From: Takakia lepidozioides
Lineage: Eukaryota > Streptophyta > Takakiopsida > Takakiales > Takakiaceae
DNA: 64,000 nucleotides
Assembly: GCA_030704615.1 (NCBI GenBank)
Contig: CM060732.1
Span: forward strand, 12,524,001 to 12,588,000
Reading direction: 5' to 3'
Shown piece after piece: positions 25,605 through 38,699 of the stretch. How positions within the stretch are numbered: the stretch's first letter is position 1; every line of letters starts with the position of its first letter. A program made the position numbers and the translations under genes. The notes under the pieces were generated by a model. That model saw nothing but the letters and a program-made list of their open reading frames with translations, ran no database searches and was not told the origin of the DNA.

Positions 25605-26850
25605 GGTTGGCACTAGGTGCTTTCTCTGGAAGAAAAACTGCTAGGTGGGTGTGACACTCTTCCAATTACGGTCTATCTGCCACACCAGGGTCCTAAACTA
25701 GCAATCTTATAAATCGTCATAGCAAATGGTTTTGTTTTAGCGTCACAGAACATTAGAAGGCCGTGCAGAATGCTCATGTCGTCAGCATTGCAACTCGTGA
25801 GATTATGATGTAACTCTACACATGGATGTCGAATCCATGTAATCCACCTTCAAAACTCTGACTTGAAATTCTAGTACAAACTATGGTCCCAGGCTAACTC
25901 TCTAATTGACACAAGTGGATTCTAGATTCGAAAAGATAGCCCAGTAACATGAAGAGGTACTTAGAAGAAGCCAACGCAAGAATGCAGAGGCGAATAGTTA
26001 CAACCCTTTAATTCTGATGCTACAATTGGTATGGATTCAACTAGAAGAGTTTCAACTATTTGTCCAGCAATTGGATGAATGACCAAACTTGGGATTCCGC
26101 CTTATAAATTTGGTAGTCCTTAGTATATTACTAGATGAAACATTCGGATGAAACCCAATAAAAACAAACTTCTCGGGCCCTGATCCCAACCGCGCTGACC
26201 ATAGCCATAGTGTATTGAAGAAGACGAGAGGTTCTTCATTACTCCAAACAGGAATTCTAGCATGTGTAGCTCGCAAAGTGACTGAACAGTGGAGCAATTT
26301 CAAAATGCAGGACAATGAATGCAGCGAGACAATGTCAGGAATGCTCACCGCAAAGAATGTGACTTGGGAAGATACACAAGGGGTACTTTCAGTCAGTTGT
26401 TCATGAGGCCAATAAATGGGGTATCTCATCAGTGACACGTACAAAGGGTCTGCAGACTTTTAAGTTTTAAACCCAGCTTTGGTGGGACCCAATTCCTTCT
26501 TTGATAGCAGAGGGTTCCGTTTACCAAGTCAGTGTACACACTTGTTTCTCGGTCGCTATTGCCATGGTGATGGCAAATTGAAAGACGAATACTTTAAATA
26601 GTTGCAACTTGCGACGGGCGCTGTGCCGGAGGACAATCTACCCCGGAGTGTACTCCTCTCACTGTTAATGCAATTGCAACAGTTTCAAGTTTTGTTTTGC
26701 ACAGGTTCTGAGATAGTCCCCTGAAAGAATGAAAGACTAATGTCCAGACCTCTAAGTAGTCATCAACCGCCGTTCCTTGTAATCGCCCGAAGGTGATTGA
26801 ACCTTCTGTGAAGAAGACATCCACAAACTTCACCTTGTTTTGAGATAGTT
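25605..26850. other. Intergenic, nothing recognised
   Basis: Holds the promoter side of the minus-strand thioredoxin reductase and the 3' flank of the peroxidase. No conserved frame or strong repeat seen. Confidence 0.5.
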
Positions 26851-29800
26851 TCAAGCCGATTCGCAGAGTGCTCGGACGTTAGGTGTGCTAGAGAGTCCTA
26901 CATTTCCCAGGGCAAGAATGGAATTGACAAAATCTGTTGAGAAAGTGCTACTAGAGGCTGCAAGCTCACAGACAATGCCGCTAGTGCTGCCGTCAAAACC
27001 AATTTCTTGATCGATTTTCAGGAGCCCCTTGTTGGTCTGGATGTTGGTGTAGTAGCTTGTGTCGAATGAGAACTCTGATCCGACGTCAAGGGCGACATTG
27101 CTGGTGTCGCCTGATGTGTTGGGACATGCCGACTGGAGAGTAACAAGGTACGTGGGGTCAAAAGTGGGGTCTGCCGCACCAGTGCCGTCGAAGTTATACA
27201 AGCGGTCAACAAATTGAAGGCACTGTGAAACACCCACTGTGTGCGACCCTGCTTACAACAAGCTGATGACGTTAGCTCAGAGTACCGTTGAATCACAGGA
27301 TATTGAATGATTTCAATTACAGAAGCATGCCCGTGTTATGCTCTCAGAGCAGTTGAGCAACGCATATACATGTACATACCTAGGGTCACATTAAAAATTG
27401 TTATCGAGGTATGTGAAGTTTGAGAAGACCTAAGAATCTGTGTTTCTCATGTATAGAGAAAACATTTCCGGACGTTATCTGGATTGCACCCTGTGCCTGA
27501 AAATCTCGCAGCATATGATATTGCACATCAATGTGCTTTGTTCTTCGATGAAACTCCGGATTCAAGACCAATCGGATTGCACTTTGATTGTCTGAATATA
27601 AGGGAGTAGGGTCATTCTGTGTGTGCCCAAGATCAGATAGCAACCTTCATAACCAGATTGTCTCCTTCGCAGTTAAACAGGTTGCTATGTACTCTGACTC
27701 TGTCGTGGAACCTGCTGTGCACATTTGTTTTCTGCTCACCCACGTAACAGCTGCTTGATTGAGTAATGTGACGCTCCTACTTCTAGATCGTCGATCGTCC
27801 AAGTCCCCTGCATAGTCAACATCAGCAAAAGCCGTAAGATTGTTTGAATTCTTGCAACGTGAGTAGCACAGACGATAGTCTGTTGTCCCCCTGAGATATT
27901 TGAATATCCTCTTTACAGCTGTGCAATGAATTCGTTTGGGATTCTGTGAATACTTGGCCACAGTGCTGACCGCATATGCAATGTCTGGTCGTGTGCCAAT
28001 CATGGCGAACATCAAGCTCCCAACTGCCTGTTGGTAAGGAAACTCATGTTCCTCTTCTTCATCTTCACCTCTTGGTAGATGCAACTGCACATTGGGATCT
28101 GCAGGTGTACTCACTGTATGTGCATCCCCAAATCCAAATTTCTGGATTATGAACATCACGTATCGGTGTTGGTCTATGGTGATCGATCGCAATCCCCTGT
28201 TTCTTTCAATGTGAAGGCCAACATAACATTCGGCGCTTCCAGCTTTAACTTCAAATTCCTTGTTAAGAAAACTAATCATACCATCCAGTATTTCTTTGCT
28301 CTCCGAGCAACCTAGCCCATCATCCACGAAAATGGTGGTGAATAACTTTGGCGGTGAGTTGTGAAAATACACACAGGGGTCTGCTGCGCTAGGTTGCAGG
28401 TCATATTTGACCAGAAAATCATTGAACCTCGTGTTCTATGCCCTCGATGCTTGACGAAGTCCATATAAACTTTTTAATAGTCTACAGACTTTCTTTTCTT
28501 CTCCTGGCTTCATATACCCTCTGGACTGATCCATATATATCTCTTCCTGTAACTCTCCATGCAGGAAAGCGGTTTTTATATCGAACTGAATCACTCAGCG
28601 GCAGCCACTGCTAATAGGGTTATGATTGAATCGAATTTCGTAACGGGGGCAAAAGTTTCTTGAAAATCAATTCCATACTCCTACGAGTATCCTTTTGCAA
28701 CCAACCGGGCTTTATACCTCTCAATACTCCCATCTGCTCGAGGCTTTACCTTGTATACCCATTTGTACTTCACTGTGTGTCTTCCCTTTGGCAGATCAAC
28801 AAGCATCCACGTTTCATTTTTGTGTAACGAGTCAATTTCTTCCTTCATTGCTAGCTCCCACTTAGCTCGATCAGGAGACATCATCGTCTCCTCATACCGT
28901 TTTGGCTCCTCTGGTAATGGTATGTATTCAGTTATTCCAGCAAACGTAGGATAATTACTCTCCCACTCGCCGAATGCCTGTGGTGGCCGTCGAGATCGAC
29001 GTACTTCTGTTCCCTGACTTTGCAAGCTTGGTGCAACCCGCTCAGGCCCTGTGTTTGCTGCATGAATTTCGCCTTTATCCATGGCAATAGGTAGATCCAC
29101 TACTAGCTGAAGCTCAGGATGCTCATTATGCTGGTCAATCGTATTCCCCTCAGAATTTTGTACTTCTAGAGCCATTTTGTCTCCAACTCCCTCAAGTACC
29201 ATAGTGCATGTGTTAGGTCTGCTCATCATTTCTTCGATGGGTGAAGAATTACGGTTACCCTTCTCATCTACTAACACATCACGGCTGATGACTATGTGCT
29301 GCTGTTCAATATCCCATATCCGATACGCCTTAGATTCCACACTGTAACCAAGAAATATGCACTTTTTGCTCTTGGCATCCAATTTTTTTCTCAGCTCTTT
29401 GGGTACATGTGAATATGCCATGCTACCAAACACTCGTAGATGGCTGATGTCAGGTTTCTTCCCATTCCAGGCCTCCAAAGGTGTTTTTCCATTCAACACC
29501 CTGGTTCCCGTTCGATTTAGGGTGTATGCAACTGTAGTGGCAGCTTCTGCCCAGAAATTAGGACTGAGACCTTTTGCTTGCAGCATACATCTAACTCTTT
29601 CAACCAGAGTCATATTGTCCCTTTCGATGACACCATTTTGCTCTGGGGAATATGACGCTATAAGTTCCTGCCGAATTCCATTTTTTTCAAGGAAAGTCTT
29701 AAATTTTGCGCTCAAGAATTCTCCTCCTCTGTCGCTTCTAAGCTTTCTCACTGCATGTCCTGTCTCTATCTCTGATTCCACACACAGCTGCTTGAAGAAC

Positions 29801-32800
29801 TTGAGAACTTCTCCTTTTGTTTTCATGCAATACATCCTATAGCTGCTATGATCATCTTTAAACATGACAAAATGTTTGGAACCTCCATGTGAGTCTACAT
29901 TCATTGTACACACATCAGCATGGTAGAACTCTCCAGGAGTCTGAACCCTCTCACGTTCTTCATTTACTGGAAACGCAACTCTGTGATTCTTGCCCATGGC
30001 ACAACCTTCACAGAACTCCAGATCTGCATTAGGGTTCAGTGTTTTCATACCATCGACGATTTGTGTTTTCTCCATTTGTTTAATCATGTCGACACTGATG
30101 TGTCCAAGTCGATCATGCCACGTTTGAAGACTTGCTCCCCCAATTGTCACCGCCACATTTGCTTGAATATTATCCGTCGACAATACCATGTTTGCTTGCA
30201 GAGATTCTCCCGTAATCACTTTGATTTGCAGTTTCCAAAGGTTTCCCTCTCTCACTCCAATCATCATAAGAGGTCCCCTTCCCTGATTTGCATACAGCTT
30301 ACAAGTACGCTTATCATAGATGACGATGTAATCTTTGTCTACAGCCTTCGCTACTAAGAACAGATTCTTTCTGAGGTCAGGTACAAACAACACGTTGTGT
30401 ATTGTTCCCTTTCTCCACTCACTTCCTGCTAGGGTTAGGATATCTATATCCCCTATTCCACTTGCCCATACTGTAACATCAGTGGCAACTTGTACTCCCC
30501 AACGATGAGATTCAATCTTCTTAAGATTTTTGAACCATTGCATCTTGTTGGTCATGTGCTCAGATGCAGCACTGTCCGAGTACCAGGATATATCGTCTTC
30601 ATCGCCAACTTTCTCTCCAATTGACGTGTTGTTGTACATTGCTGCATTAGCATTGCTAATATGTACAATCTTTACCAGATCATTGACAATGTTCTGATCA
30701 GTGTTTCTTCGTTGTGTCACTGAGCCATCATCGACACACTCTCTTTCTTCATGATGAAATGCAGTGGCAGCATAGGCATTGCTCATCTTAATGGATTCCA
30801 CCATGTTAGTAGCGATACTCTTCGTACATTCTCGTTCCCAGTGCCCAACTTCACCGCAGGTGTTGCACCTCGTTTTCTTTTTTAACTCCGCTATTCTTTC
30901 AGCTCTCTCCTTCTTCTGCTCCTTTGTCAGAAAACTTCCACCACTTGTGGATGAGTTATGTCTTCCTTTGACATGCTTTGTGAAGAAAGCTTTATCCATG
31001 ACATCCTCCGTGTTTCCTCGCGCTTTTCTCAACGCTTCTTTTTTGAGTAACCTAGATTGCAAGTTGTTCAACGTCCTCTCGGCAGCGGGTACACTATCCC
31101 ATGCATCTAAGATTTTCTCATAGCTTGGAGGTAAAATGCACACTATCTTTGCCATGATAGCTGATTCAGTCATCTTCTCACCAAGATCACTCAACTATTT
31201 TGCCATCAGTTCTATCTTGCTGATATAACTGGAGATGCTCTCATTTTCTTCCATCTTGAGATGATACATCTTGCTTTGTAAGACATGAATGTTCTCGGTA
31301 GCATTTTGCTCATGAACTGCCACTAGTTTTGCCCACATCTCTACCGAGTTTGTGCAGTTTACCAACTGTTGCAGGTGATTCTTATCTACTCCTTGTGTAA
31401 TATACATGCAGGCATTGCTGTCCCTATCATCCCATTTGTCTTTATCCGAGGCCACTGCTCTCAAATCCTTCCCACTGACAAGAGACCATAGCTTCTTGGC
31501 TCTTAGGAGAATCATCATTTGAAACTTCCATAGAGAAAAATTCTCTCCTGAAAATCTCTCTATCTGCATCACATCTTTCGATGTGGTAACTGAACTCATC
31601 TTTGCTGCTATTTCCTAGATCTCTCTGCTAGTTCTAGTTTCATTCGTGAACAAAATCAAGAAAAAAAACTCTCAGAAATAAAATTGTTCACGAAAGCACT
31701 CTCTGAATGAGCTTCAAACGTTTGTGGGCCCATACCCTGTAGAAAAACTCAAAGCACACAATACTATCTAGAACAACAATTCAAAGATTCAGGCAATCAA
31801 AACACACGAATGGTATCAGAGCACTTTACACTACTGCAATTCCACCATCAGGCATCAAGTTTTCAGCACCACAAAGACTCTCTGTAGTAAGCCTAAATAC
31901 TATTCGTAGTAACGATTGCTCGGCGCTGGCGGGAGTCTAGTAATTCAAAATAATGCTGTCACTATTCATCCGTAAATAGTACGCAGTAACAACACCTTGG
32001 CCAACTGCATGTCTCCGTTAAATCCTAGTGTACCCTAATTGGCCTCTGACTTAGATATTCCGTCATGGAATAAATCAGTGTAACTCGTAACTCTTGATGA
32101 CTTGCAGTAACATGGTCACACTGCGATTTCAACCAGAAAAAACAACATCTGTGTCAGACCACGATCGGTGAAGAGAGTAGTGGACTGAGCGATCGTAAAA
32201 TTAGGGCCTGGCAGGTTCACAGGTTGGAGAGGAACCATCGTAACGACCTGTTGGTACATTGTAACTGGGTCCACCTAGCTGCACATGGATTGTATCAAGT
32301 AATTTAAGTAGAGATAATTGTATGTTGATGTACAGATTCAGGTGCCAATTCAGAAACCTTTGGGACTGCCAATAGTCCAAATCTCGTACCAGTTGTGTGA
32401 CTGCAATATAGCATACTGTATGTTACCCAAGCTCAACTTGTAGAGTTACCCCCTTTCAAACTCTGCCAATTCAAAGCTTCTGAAGTCCCAAAATACAACG
32501 TGACGAGTTTGTCTCTCCTTTTCTTGCATCTCCTCCGCATAGCTACGTTGAGTTTAAGTCTCCCTCTTTTCTTGGCACGGTCTATGCGACAAACAGTTGT
32601 TGATGATGCAAACTGAACATAACCAGGGGACGCAGGAGGCTTACAATGTTGACAGATCCCTCGCAGCAAGGGCAACTATATCAGCACATGATACGACTCC
32701 TGGACAGGAGGACTCCAGCTGCGTCTTGGCATCATTGATGACACTGAATCCTCTGAGGGAGAGGTTACTCGGAGAGTTTTGTTCTGAGTTTGTCCCAGTT

Positions 32801-33399
32801 ATCAGAACCGATCCGTCGCAACCCTGTGAAGTATCACGCAACAATTACTAATCCATGTTAGATATATACCACAATTTTCCGTAGCTAGGGTCTCTATTTT
32901 TTGCCTTGGAGGAGAAGAGGGAGGAGATATGGGTTATCTGAGAGTCGCATATACCTACTACAACGTCAAACAAGGGTAGGAAAATAATGGCAGGTCGATT
33001 CGCCTGGACTCAACTAGGGGTCATCATGGAGGAACCTTATTTTATTGCCTTCAGGTCCTAGTTCGTAACTCAGACCCTGCTCGGGGTTATTTGTAGCAAC
33101 TTTCAGATCCTTGAAATTCGGCATAAAAAAGCCGAAAATGTTATGGTCCATGGATAGAACCTCACATTGACAAAGCAGTCGTGAAATTGCAGACGGATCA
33201 GACTGGCAGTGATGGTATTGTCTGAGTCATGTGCTGTCTTTACGACGCTGGTCACTGTCGACTCTACACTTGGACACGAAGTGTCGTAATAGCCTACTGA
33301 AACGGATTGCGCTAGTATCCAGTGCCATGGTTGAGCAAGCATCAACGTAAACATCCATGTCATAATTTCTCGCGCACAATTACCTCTACACACTGCCAT
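26851..33399 (-). CDS. Class III secretory peroxidase, gene split by a Copia insertion
   Basis: Three exons are clear. Exon 1 (33399 to 33176) has a hydrophobic signal-peptide-like start, then [11 protein letters not shown] and the distal site RLQFHDCF. Exon 2 (32823 to about 32645) has GCDGSVLI and [17 protein letters not shown]. The last exon (27248-26851) has the proximal haem site SHTVGVSQC and the family C-terminal half, ending in TGA. The ATG is 33399 or 33363. The usual third exon carrying GGP..V..GRRDG is not convincingly present: a weak relic (NVAM, RRDKLVT) may lie at about 32460-32620. Between exon 2 and the last exon lies about 5.4 kb with a Copia element. The family oxidises phenolics with H2O2 in the cell wall. 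Without exon 3 it may be a pseudogene. Confidence 0.7.
27401..31599 (-). mobile_element. Ty1/Copia retrotransposon polyprotein, decayed, no LTRs found
   Basis: On the minus strand from ATG at 31599: gag with [19 protein letters not shown] knuckle ([14 protein letters not shown]); protease WYSDSAAS; integrase with [14 protein letters not shown] and D..D..E context ([19 protein letters not shown]); reverse transcriptase with [10 protein letters not shown] and the catalytic FVDDG; RNase H with SDNQSAIRL and HIDVQYH. Order gag-PR-INT-RT-RH defines Copia. Breaks: TAG 31195-31197, TAG 28681-28683, frameshift near 28595, TAG 28436-28438, TGA 27647-27649. I could not find paired LTRs on either side, so the copy is old or end-deleted. 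It lies in the peroxidase intron in the same orientation as the gene. Confidence 0.9.
31600..32644. other. Intronic DNA with a PBS-like motif in the opposite orientation
   Basis: At 31811-31822 the plus strand reads TGGTATCAGAGC, the usual Copia primer-binding site for initiator tRNA-Met. The adjacent Copia polyprotein is on the minus strand, so the site has the wrong orientation for it. No LTR pair is visible. A possible degenerate peroxidase exon lies at about 32460-32620 on the minus strand. Confidence 0.5.
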
Positions 33400-33663
33400 A
33401 TCTATAGTCAAAGAAGAAGTTTGAGGGCCTATATAAGATGCCAAGAGATCAAGTACGAGAAAAACGTAAAGAGAGAGAAATTCGTTTTGTAGCCGTAACT
33501 GTGTCGAAATTCTTCGGGTGAGTCTGTATGTAGGAGAAAGAGATTACAAGTAGAAGCTGGAAGAAATATTGTGTGGCTCTGTACTGTGAGATCAGCGGGG
33601 TTTGAGCTTTGAAAATCCGACTGAAAGACAAGGAGGTGGAATGAGGATTGAAGGTGGGCGGCC

Positions 33664-33671
33664 CTTATATA
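33664..33671 (-). promoter_or_regulatory. Candidate TATA box for the peroxidase gene
   Basis: The minus strand reads TATATAAG here, about 265 bp upstream of the peroxidase ATG at 33399. A weaker TATA-like run sits at 33430-33437. Position and strand fit, but nothing else confirms it. Confidence 0.35.
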
Positions 33672-34981
33672 TGTTGGCTAACGAAAACCCGCAAGATGAG
33701 AAGGAGCTGGCCCATTCACAAATGTGCATGGATCGATCGAAAGCTGGTGCCAGCTAAGCTTCGAAGATGTGGTCCATGCAAAAGTACTCTAAGCGGTCAT
33801 AGGTTCTTTTCGATGATTCCTGCTGCCATATTGGCAGAAGGAGCCAGGAAACTCCTGTGACAAGAGAATTTCCAAAGTAGCTCCCTGAAGAGCGACAGAG
33901 ATGCCGACACGTCTATCATCATGTCCGAAATCTTGAAAAAGAGAGAAAGCTCAGCATTGGTGGCGGAAATCCTTCAAATCTTGAAGGCCCACCTACTCCG
34001 TAACAGCCTTCGAACCTCCCCGAGCAAGCTGCTCCCCGGACCTGTTCCAGATCTGTTGTATTCTTCGAGCTTCTACCCCCTGTGGCCTCTGCTTTTGGGT
34101 CAGCACAACAAGTCAAAAGGTAGTCGTCTCCCTGCACTTTCCGATATATTCAGGTTGATTTCGAAATTCGAACGACAAACGGACGCCCAGATTTCAAATT
34201 CAACCACCCAACGAGAATCTACCGTCGGATGTGGATCCACATTCTGAATTCTAAGCGTCCGATCTTCACAGCGACAAGCATATATTGATTGATTCTGGCG
34301 GCGTAAGTTAGTTGGTTAAGTGAGGGCCCGCAACTCACTCACTTGCGCAGAGTCAATACTCACTTTAACTATTATTGGGCTTTGGGGTTAGTGTGGGCCC
34401 AATATTTATGTACCCTCACCTACAAATCGGCCTCTCTAAAGTGTTTTTTTCAAGACATTTTCAACTTAGCACGACTGGCATCCTGGGCCCACTTTATACA
34501 GCCCATGTATCAGAAGCAAACTCGAAACTTGTGGCTCTATTGCGAGTTGGTGCATAAGAATGAAAGATTACAAGAAGAGATAGGAAAGACGAAGAATCCA
34601 TCACTAACAGAGGTATCAGGGGCGAATACTATGGACAAAATGTCTAAATTCTGGCTAACAAAGCTACAGCACGCATACAAAATATACCTTGTGGGGGATT
34701 CGAAACCCCGGTCCATTGGACCTTGCTCATTTCAACACAAAGTATCTACACACACCACAAATCAGCAACAGCAAACCAAGCCCAACTGATTAGTAGTTAG
34801 TACCAAGTTAAACTCCCAACATGCTAGACTAAATGAATGTTCAAGCACTAAAGCCATGGTTACCAAGTATGATAGCACACAATTAAAGCAACCATAACCA
34901 GCCCATGGAAAAGACAAATTAGAAAACCAGCAAGCACAAGTGTGGTCTTTGAAATAGACTGCTATTTCTGCCAACAAAATT
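33672..34981. other. Intergenic; one possible SINE-like trace
   Basis: No gene recognised. On the minus strand near 34700 the phrase ggggtttcgaatcccc resembles a tRNA-type B box, without a clear A box. Confidence 0.4.
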
Positions 34982-35290
34982 CTATCTAAGACACATATGC
35001 TGGAGATATGTTGATCTACTAGTATCACCCACGAACAAATAAATTGTTGCGCATCTCATAGGAATCTTGGTCTCCCTCCAACCTGCAATGGCCTCATGAT
35101 ATGGGAATGTCTCAACCTTGAAGAAATCATGTGCAAACATGCAAACAATAGTATTCAAATGGCCAACCAAGCGATTCCGCAACTTGGACTTCATAAATGC
35201 CAAAGTGTTGAAAGTTCGTTCGTCTTCCACACTTCCCAGCACCTAAACTACTGCAATCTCAACAAATCGCATGTGTACTACTCACTCAAG
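34982..35290 (-). mobile_element. Remnant resembling a hAT transposase C-terminus
   Basis: The minus-strand frame reads GSVEDERTFNTLAFMKSKLR followed by NRL and an FFKVETFPYHEAIAGW segment. This resembles the hAT dimerisation region (family pattern: S-x-E-R-x-F-S-x-x-x-x-x-K-x-x-x-R). Just upstream the frame reads AVV, then TAG, then VLGSVEDE, as if a Gln codon CAG had become TAG. The piece is short and isolated, and no terminal repeats were seen. Confidence 0.45.
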
Positions 35291-35299
35291 CGTTGAACA

Positions 35300-37697
35300 A
35301 GGAGGCCATTTGTTGAAAGTTATTGCCAAAGCTTTGTCATAGGGTTCATGTCAAAAGGCTCACCCATGGCCTTTTGAGCATTATTTTTCATTGTCAACTT
35401 GAATAGGGACATCTACAAATCAAAGGGTAGTTGTAGGATAGGGTGTCTCACTTTCAGCAGATGATGACGTCCATGAAAGTCCATTTTTTTATTTTTTTCT
35501 AGCATATTTTTTCAATTTGATTCTTATAAAGATAGACAATAATATACTTAACATCTTTTTTTGTTTTATAATAAAAGGGATGACATCTTTAGTAAAGGGT
35601 CTAACCCCAATTATTATAGATATTATTTATTAAACAATTTAATCTTTAATTAGAATAAATTTTAAAAAATCAAAACTTAGAATCTATGACCATTTGTCCA
35701 TATACCACCTAGCCATCCTAGATTATATGTTTGTAGATGTCTGTTCAAGTCATAAAAAATTTGACGTTTCTTAGAAATCTCCCTAGAAGCATGTACCACA
35801 GTAAGATCAAGCACCACACATTCTGGCTCCACATTGCTGGTTGAAGCGCTCTGTCATGGTTAACTAGAATTACCTACTTCTAGTTAACGAGATATTTTAA
35901 ATATTTATATTTATATTTTGTGTGTTGGAACTTCAATTGGTCTCACATGTCAAGTGAGGTGTTAAGCCTCACTTGGACGTGGGGATGGGTTTCCCCTTGT
36001 GAGGGTTGAGGAGGGCTCATCTTCTTATAGTTGAGCCTCCATGAGCCTCTCTCACCTCCATAGCTCTAGGTATTGAGAAGGAGTGTGGTGAGGGCTTTAT
36101 AGGGTGGATTCCCTTAGTAAGGGTACCCTTGGCTTGACTTAGTTTATGTGATTGAGTGGATTTATGAGTGGAGTGTTTCCATTGTGTTCACTTTTCATTA
36201 TCACTACAAAAAGATGACCTTATGCTTGTGAGTGCGGAGTGTAAGGATTAGTTTAGCACTTGTGTTGGTGTACACCAAGGAGTGAGAGAGCTAAGGAAAG
36301 CTCAAGTATCTCACAAGACTTGCAAAGTGTTGCTAGGGATAGTTTTTTTGCATTGCATCAAGGAGGTGGAGAGCTCTTGAGTTATAAGACTTGGCAAGTA
36401 TTGCAAGGAGAAAACCTAGTGTGTGTGGAAGGTTGAGAAGAGAGCTAGAAGAATGAACGTCATCTCTTGTATCAAGTGTTGTGACAACCATTTGCCAAGG
36501 AAGTGGCTTGTATGATGATAATCTTGGATGTTAGGGTTTGAGAATCATTATTTTGTTCTATAGAGATGGAGCGCTTAAGGAGAGAGCTCTCACATCACAA
36601 AGCTTGCATGCTTGCAAGGGAGAGTGCTTGTATATGCACTAAGGGTTTGAGAGCTTGGAAAAGAGCTCTTGCATGATCACAAGATAAGCATCTTGTGTGT
36701 GGAGAAGATAGGCACTAGGGTTTTAAGAGCAAGCTCTAGTTGTTCATGGTGTGAGAGAGAAGCCTAAGAGCGGCACATGCTTGGGTTGGAAACACCATAG
36801 AATGAGTACAACAAGGGTAGTTTTAGGAGCATTGAGTCACTCAAGAAAAGCTAAGAAGTGGTTGTTCTATCCATGGTGAAATGAAGCCAAATGGGGTTTC
36901 ATTTGGTTAACAAACAAGCAAGCTAAGGCGCTAAAAGGGAGTGTTTTTCCTAGTTCTATGAGTTCTTGGATTGCTCTTGGTGAAGCAAGTGGTTAACCAA
37001 GCAAGCGGCTTATGTGTGGAGCATGCTTTCCAAGTGTGGCTTCCAACTTCAAGCTTGAGGAGAGCTAGAAGGTGAAGTGAGCAAGTTCATTCCTTTGTGT
37101 ATGAGGTGGTGCATGTGTGGAGCATGTTTTTGGCTTAAGCTTTGCCTTTTCAAGCTTGAGAGGAGTGGCTCTTGAGCTAGCAAGTGAAGGGAGCTTGAAT
37201 CACCAAAACTCAAGAGGAGCTCAAGTGGTGGACTCAAAGACCATAGTACATGGACAAAGATTGGAACTAGCAAGTGAAAAGTTGAAAACTCATCTTTTGC
37301 ATGAAGTGGCAATGTGTTGGTTCTTGTTACCATAAAAGAGAGCAACATCTTGAAGCTAAGAGGTGTACTATGCATGTGAATGGCCAAGGAAAAGCGCATG
37401 TAGGAGTATAAACAAGAGCAAAAAATGAGCAATGCTTTGATGCTTGCCAATGGGGAAGAATGTCTTGTTCGAGTTCCTACGAGCAAAAGAGCTTGTTTTG
37501 TAGCAAATGCATTGTTAGGTGAGTTGGAACCAAGCTTGGTTGTAGCTTGAGGTGAAGAAGAGCAAAGGAGATTGCTTTGGTATCTCATAGAAGTCATGGA
37601 TGCTTGAGGAGATCAAGCATGAAGCTCAAGGAAGCACAAATCCTAGCTTGGGATGCACAAACCCTAGCATAAGATGCACATGAAACCCTAGGTGCAT
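35300..37697. other. Long noncoding repeat-like region
   Basis: From about 35850 the sequence has a low-complexity style rich in agagct, ttgagag and gcttg words, as in some plant LTR or satellite DNA. A hairpin with 10-bp arms (GTTAACTAGA / TCTAGTTAAC) lies at 35859-35888, right after TGTCATG, which could be an LTR start. I see no second LTR. A CACTACAAAAAGA word at 36202 is noted but unsupported. Confidence 0.35.
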
Positions 37698-37802
37698 GGG
37701 AACAGTCACCAAAGTGTTGGAACGGTCACCAAAGTGTGGGAACAATCACCAAAGTGTGGGAACTGTCACCATAGTGTGGGAACGGTCACTATAGGCTGGG
37801 AA
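37698..37802. repeat. Five-copy 20-bp tandem repeat
   Basis: ggaac recurs at 37699, 37719, 37739, 37759, 37779 and 37799, exactly 20 bp apart, in units like GGAACGGTCACCAAAGTGTG. Confidence 0.9.
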
Positions 37803-37908
37803 CATAGTAACATGTAAAGACAATATAGGGCTTTTTGGAGGATTTTCAAGGGCCTTTGGAGGATTGTTTGGGGGATCTTTGGGGTCCTTTGAGGAGAGCT
37901 TTTGGAAG

Positions 37909-38280
37909 CACTACAGGGAATCGCCGAAATAACGACTCAAAACAGTCGTTCCGGTCATTACGTGGTCGGAGTCGTTCCAGTCAGTCGTGACGCCGACTGC
38001 AGGGTAATTTTTAAGGTGTGTCGCCACGCGCGGCGTTGACTAAATCTTGGACCTTGACCACAGTGGACTTTTGACCGGGGGGTTCCGACTCCCCCACCGT
38101 GTGCACGCAAGGAATACAGCCGCGTGGCTCGGTGTGAAAACTCCACGTGTTCTCTTGGAGGCAAGACACGCGTCGTAGCCGCGTTGCTTCACGTTTCTGA
38201 ATAGCTACGATCTCGTACTACACGAGCACTAACCACTAGTTCAAAAATAACTAACAAGTCGTTTCAACGACTGCACGGTC
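37909..38280 (+). mobile_element. Second CACTA-type transposon end
   Basis: The plus strand starts CACTACAGGGAATCGCC at 37909 and runs into sequence rich in AACGACT/AGTCGTT words (37930-38000, and again near 38250). That is the layout of a CACTA-superfamily terminus with subterminal repeats. The tip CACTACAGG is shared with the end at 5421. No opposite end (TAGTG preceded by CCTG) was found downstream; the right limit is arbitrary. Confidence 0.5.
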
Positions 38281-38699
38281 AGATTGCGAAGTTGTGAACT
38301 ACGTCTCGGAGTGCTGGACTCGTAGTAGCGACCGGACTAGCGGTTACCTTCAAGGACACGCGTGGCTTCCCGGGTCTTGCCACATGCAAGCTTGAGGCCA
38401 CAGCACGTGGCGCAGAGAGTTGTTTGTTGGTTGGAGGTTTGAAATTCACTACCTCACTAGTGACTACATCGACTGTGGGTTGGGAACCAGGCACTCCTGC
38501 TGGTTGCACTGACTTGGGGGCTGCGACTTGTAGTTCATACATGTGCAATATTGTTTCTACTATGTCTGAATAGCAACACGGATGCTACGATCGATCTACT
38601 ACGACATTGCAACCAACACAATCCATGCACACTGGGGATGATCATGTCATTGCCCTATGTGATCAGACTTCAGAACATACAAACCATGCCATCAATGCA

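Noticed and set aside
34696-34720. tRNA gene suggested by a B-box-like motif
   Set aside because: No A box at the right spacing and no cloverleaf; at most a SINE trace.
36202-36215. CACTACAAAAAGA as a third CACTA end
   Set aside because: No subterminal repeats follow and there is no partner end. The word alone is too short.
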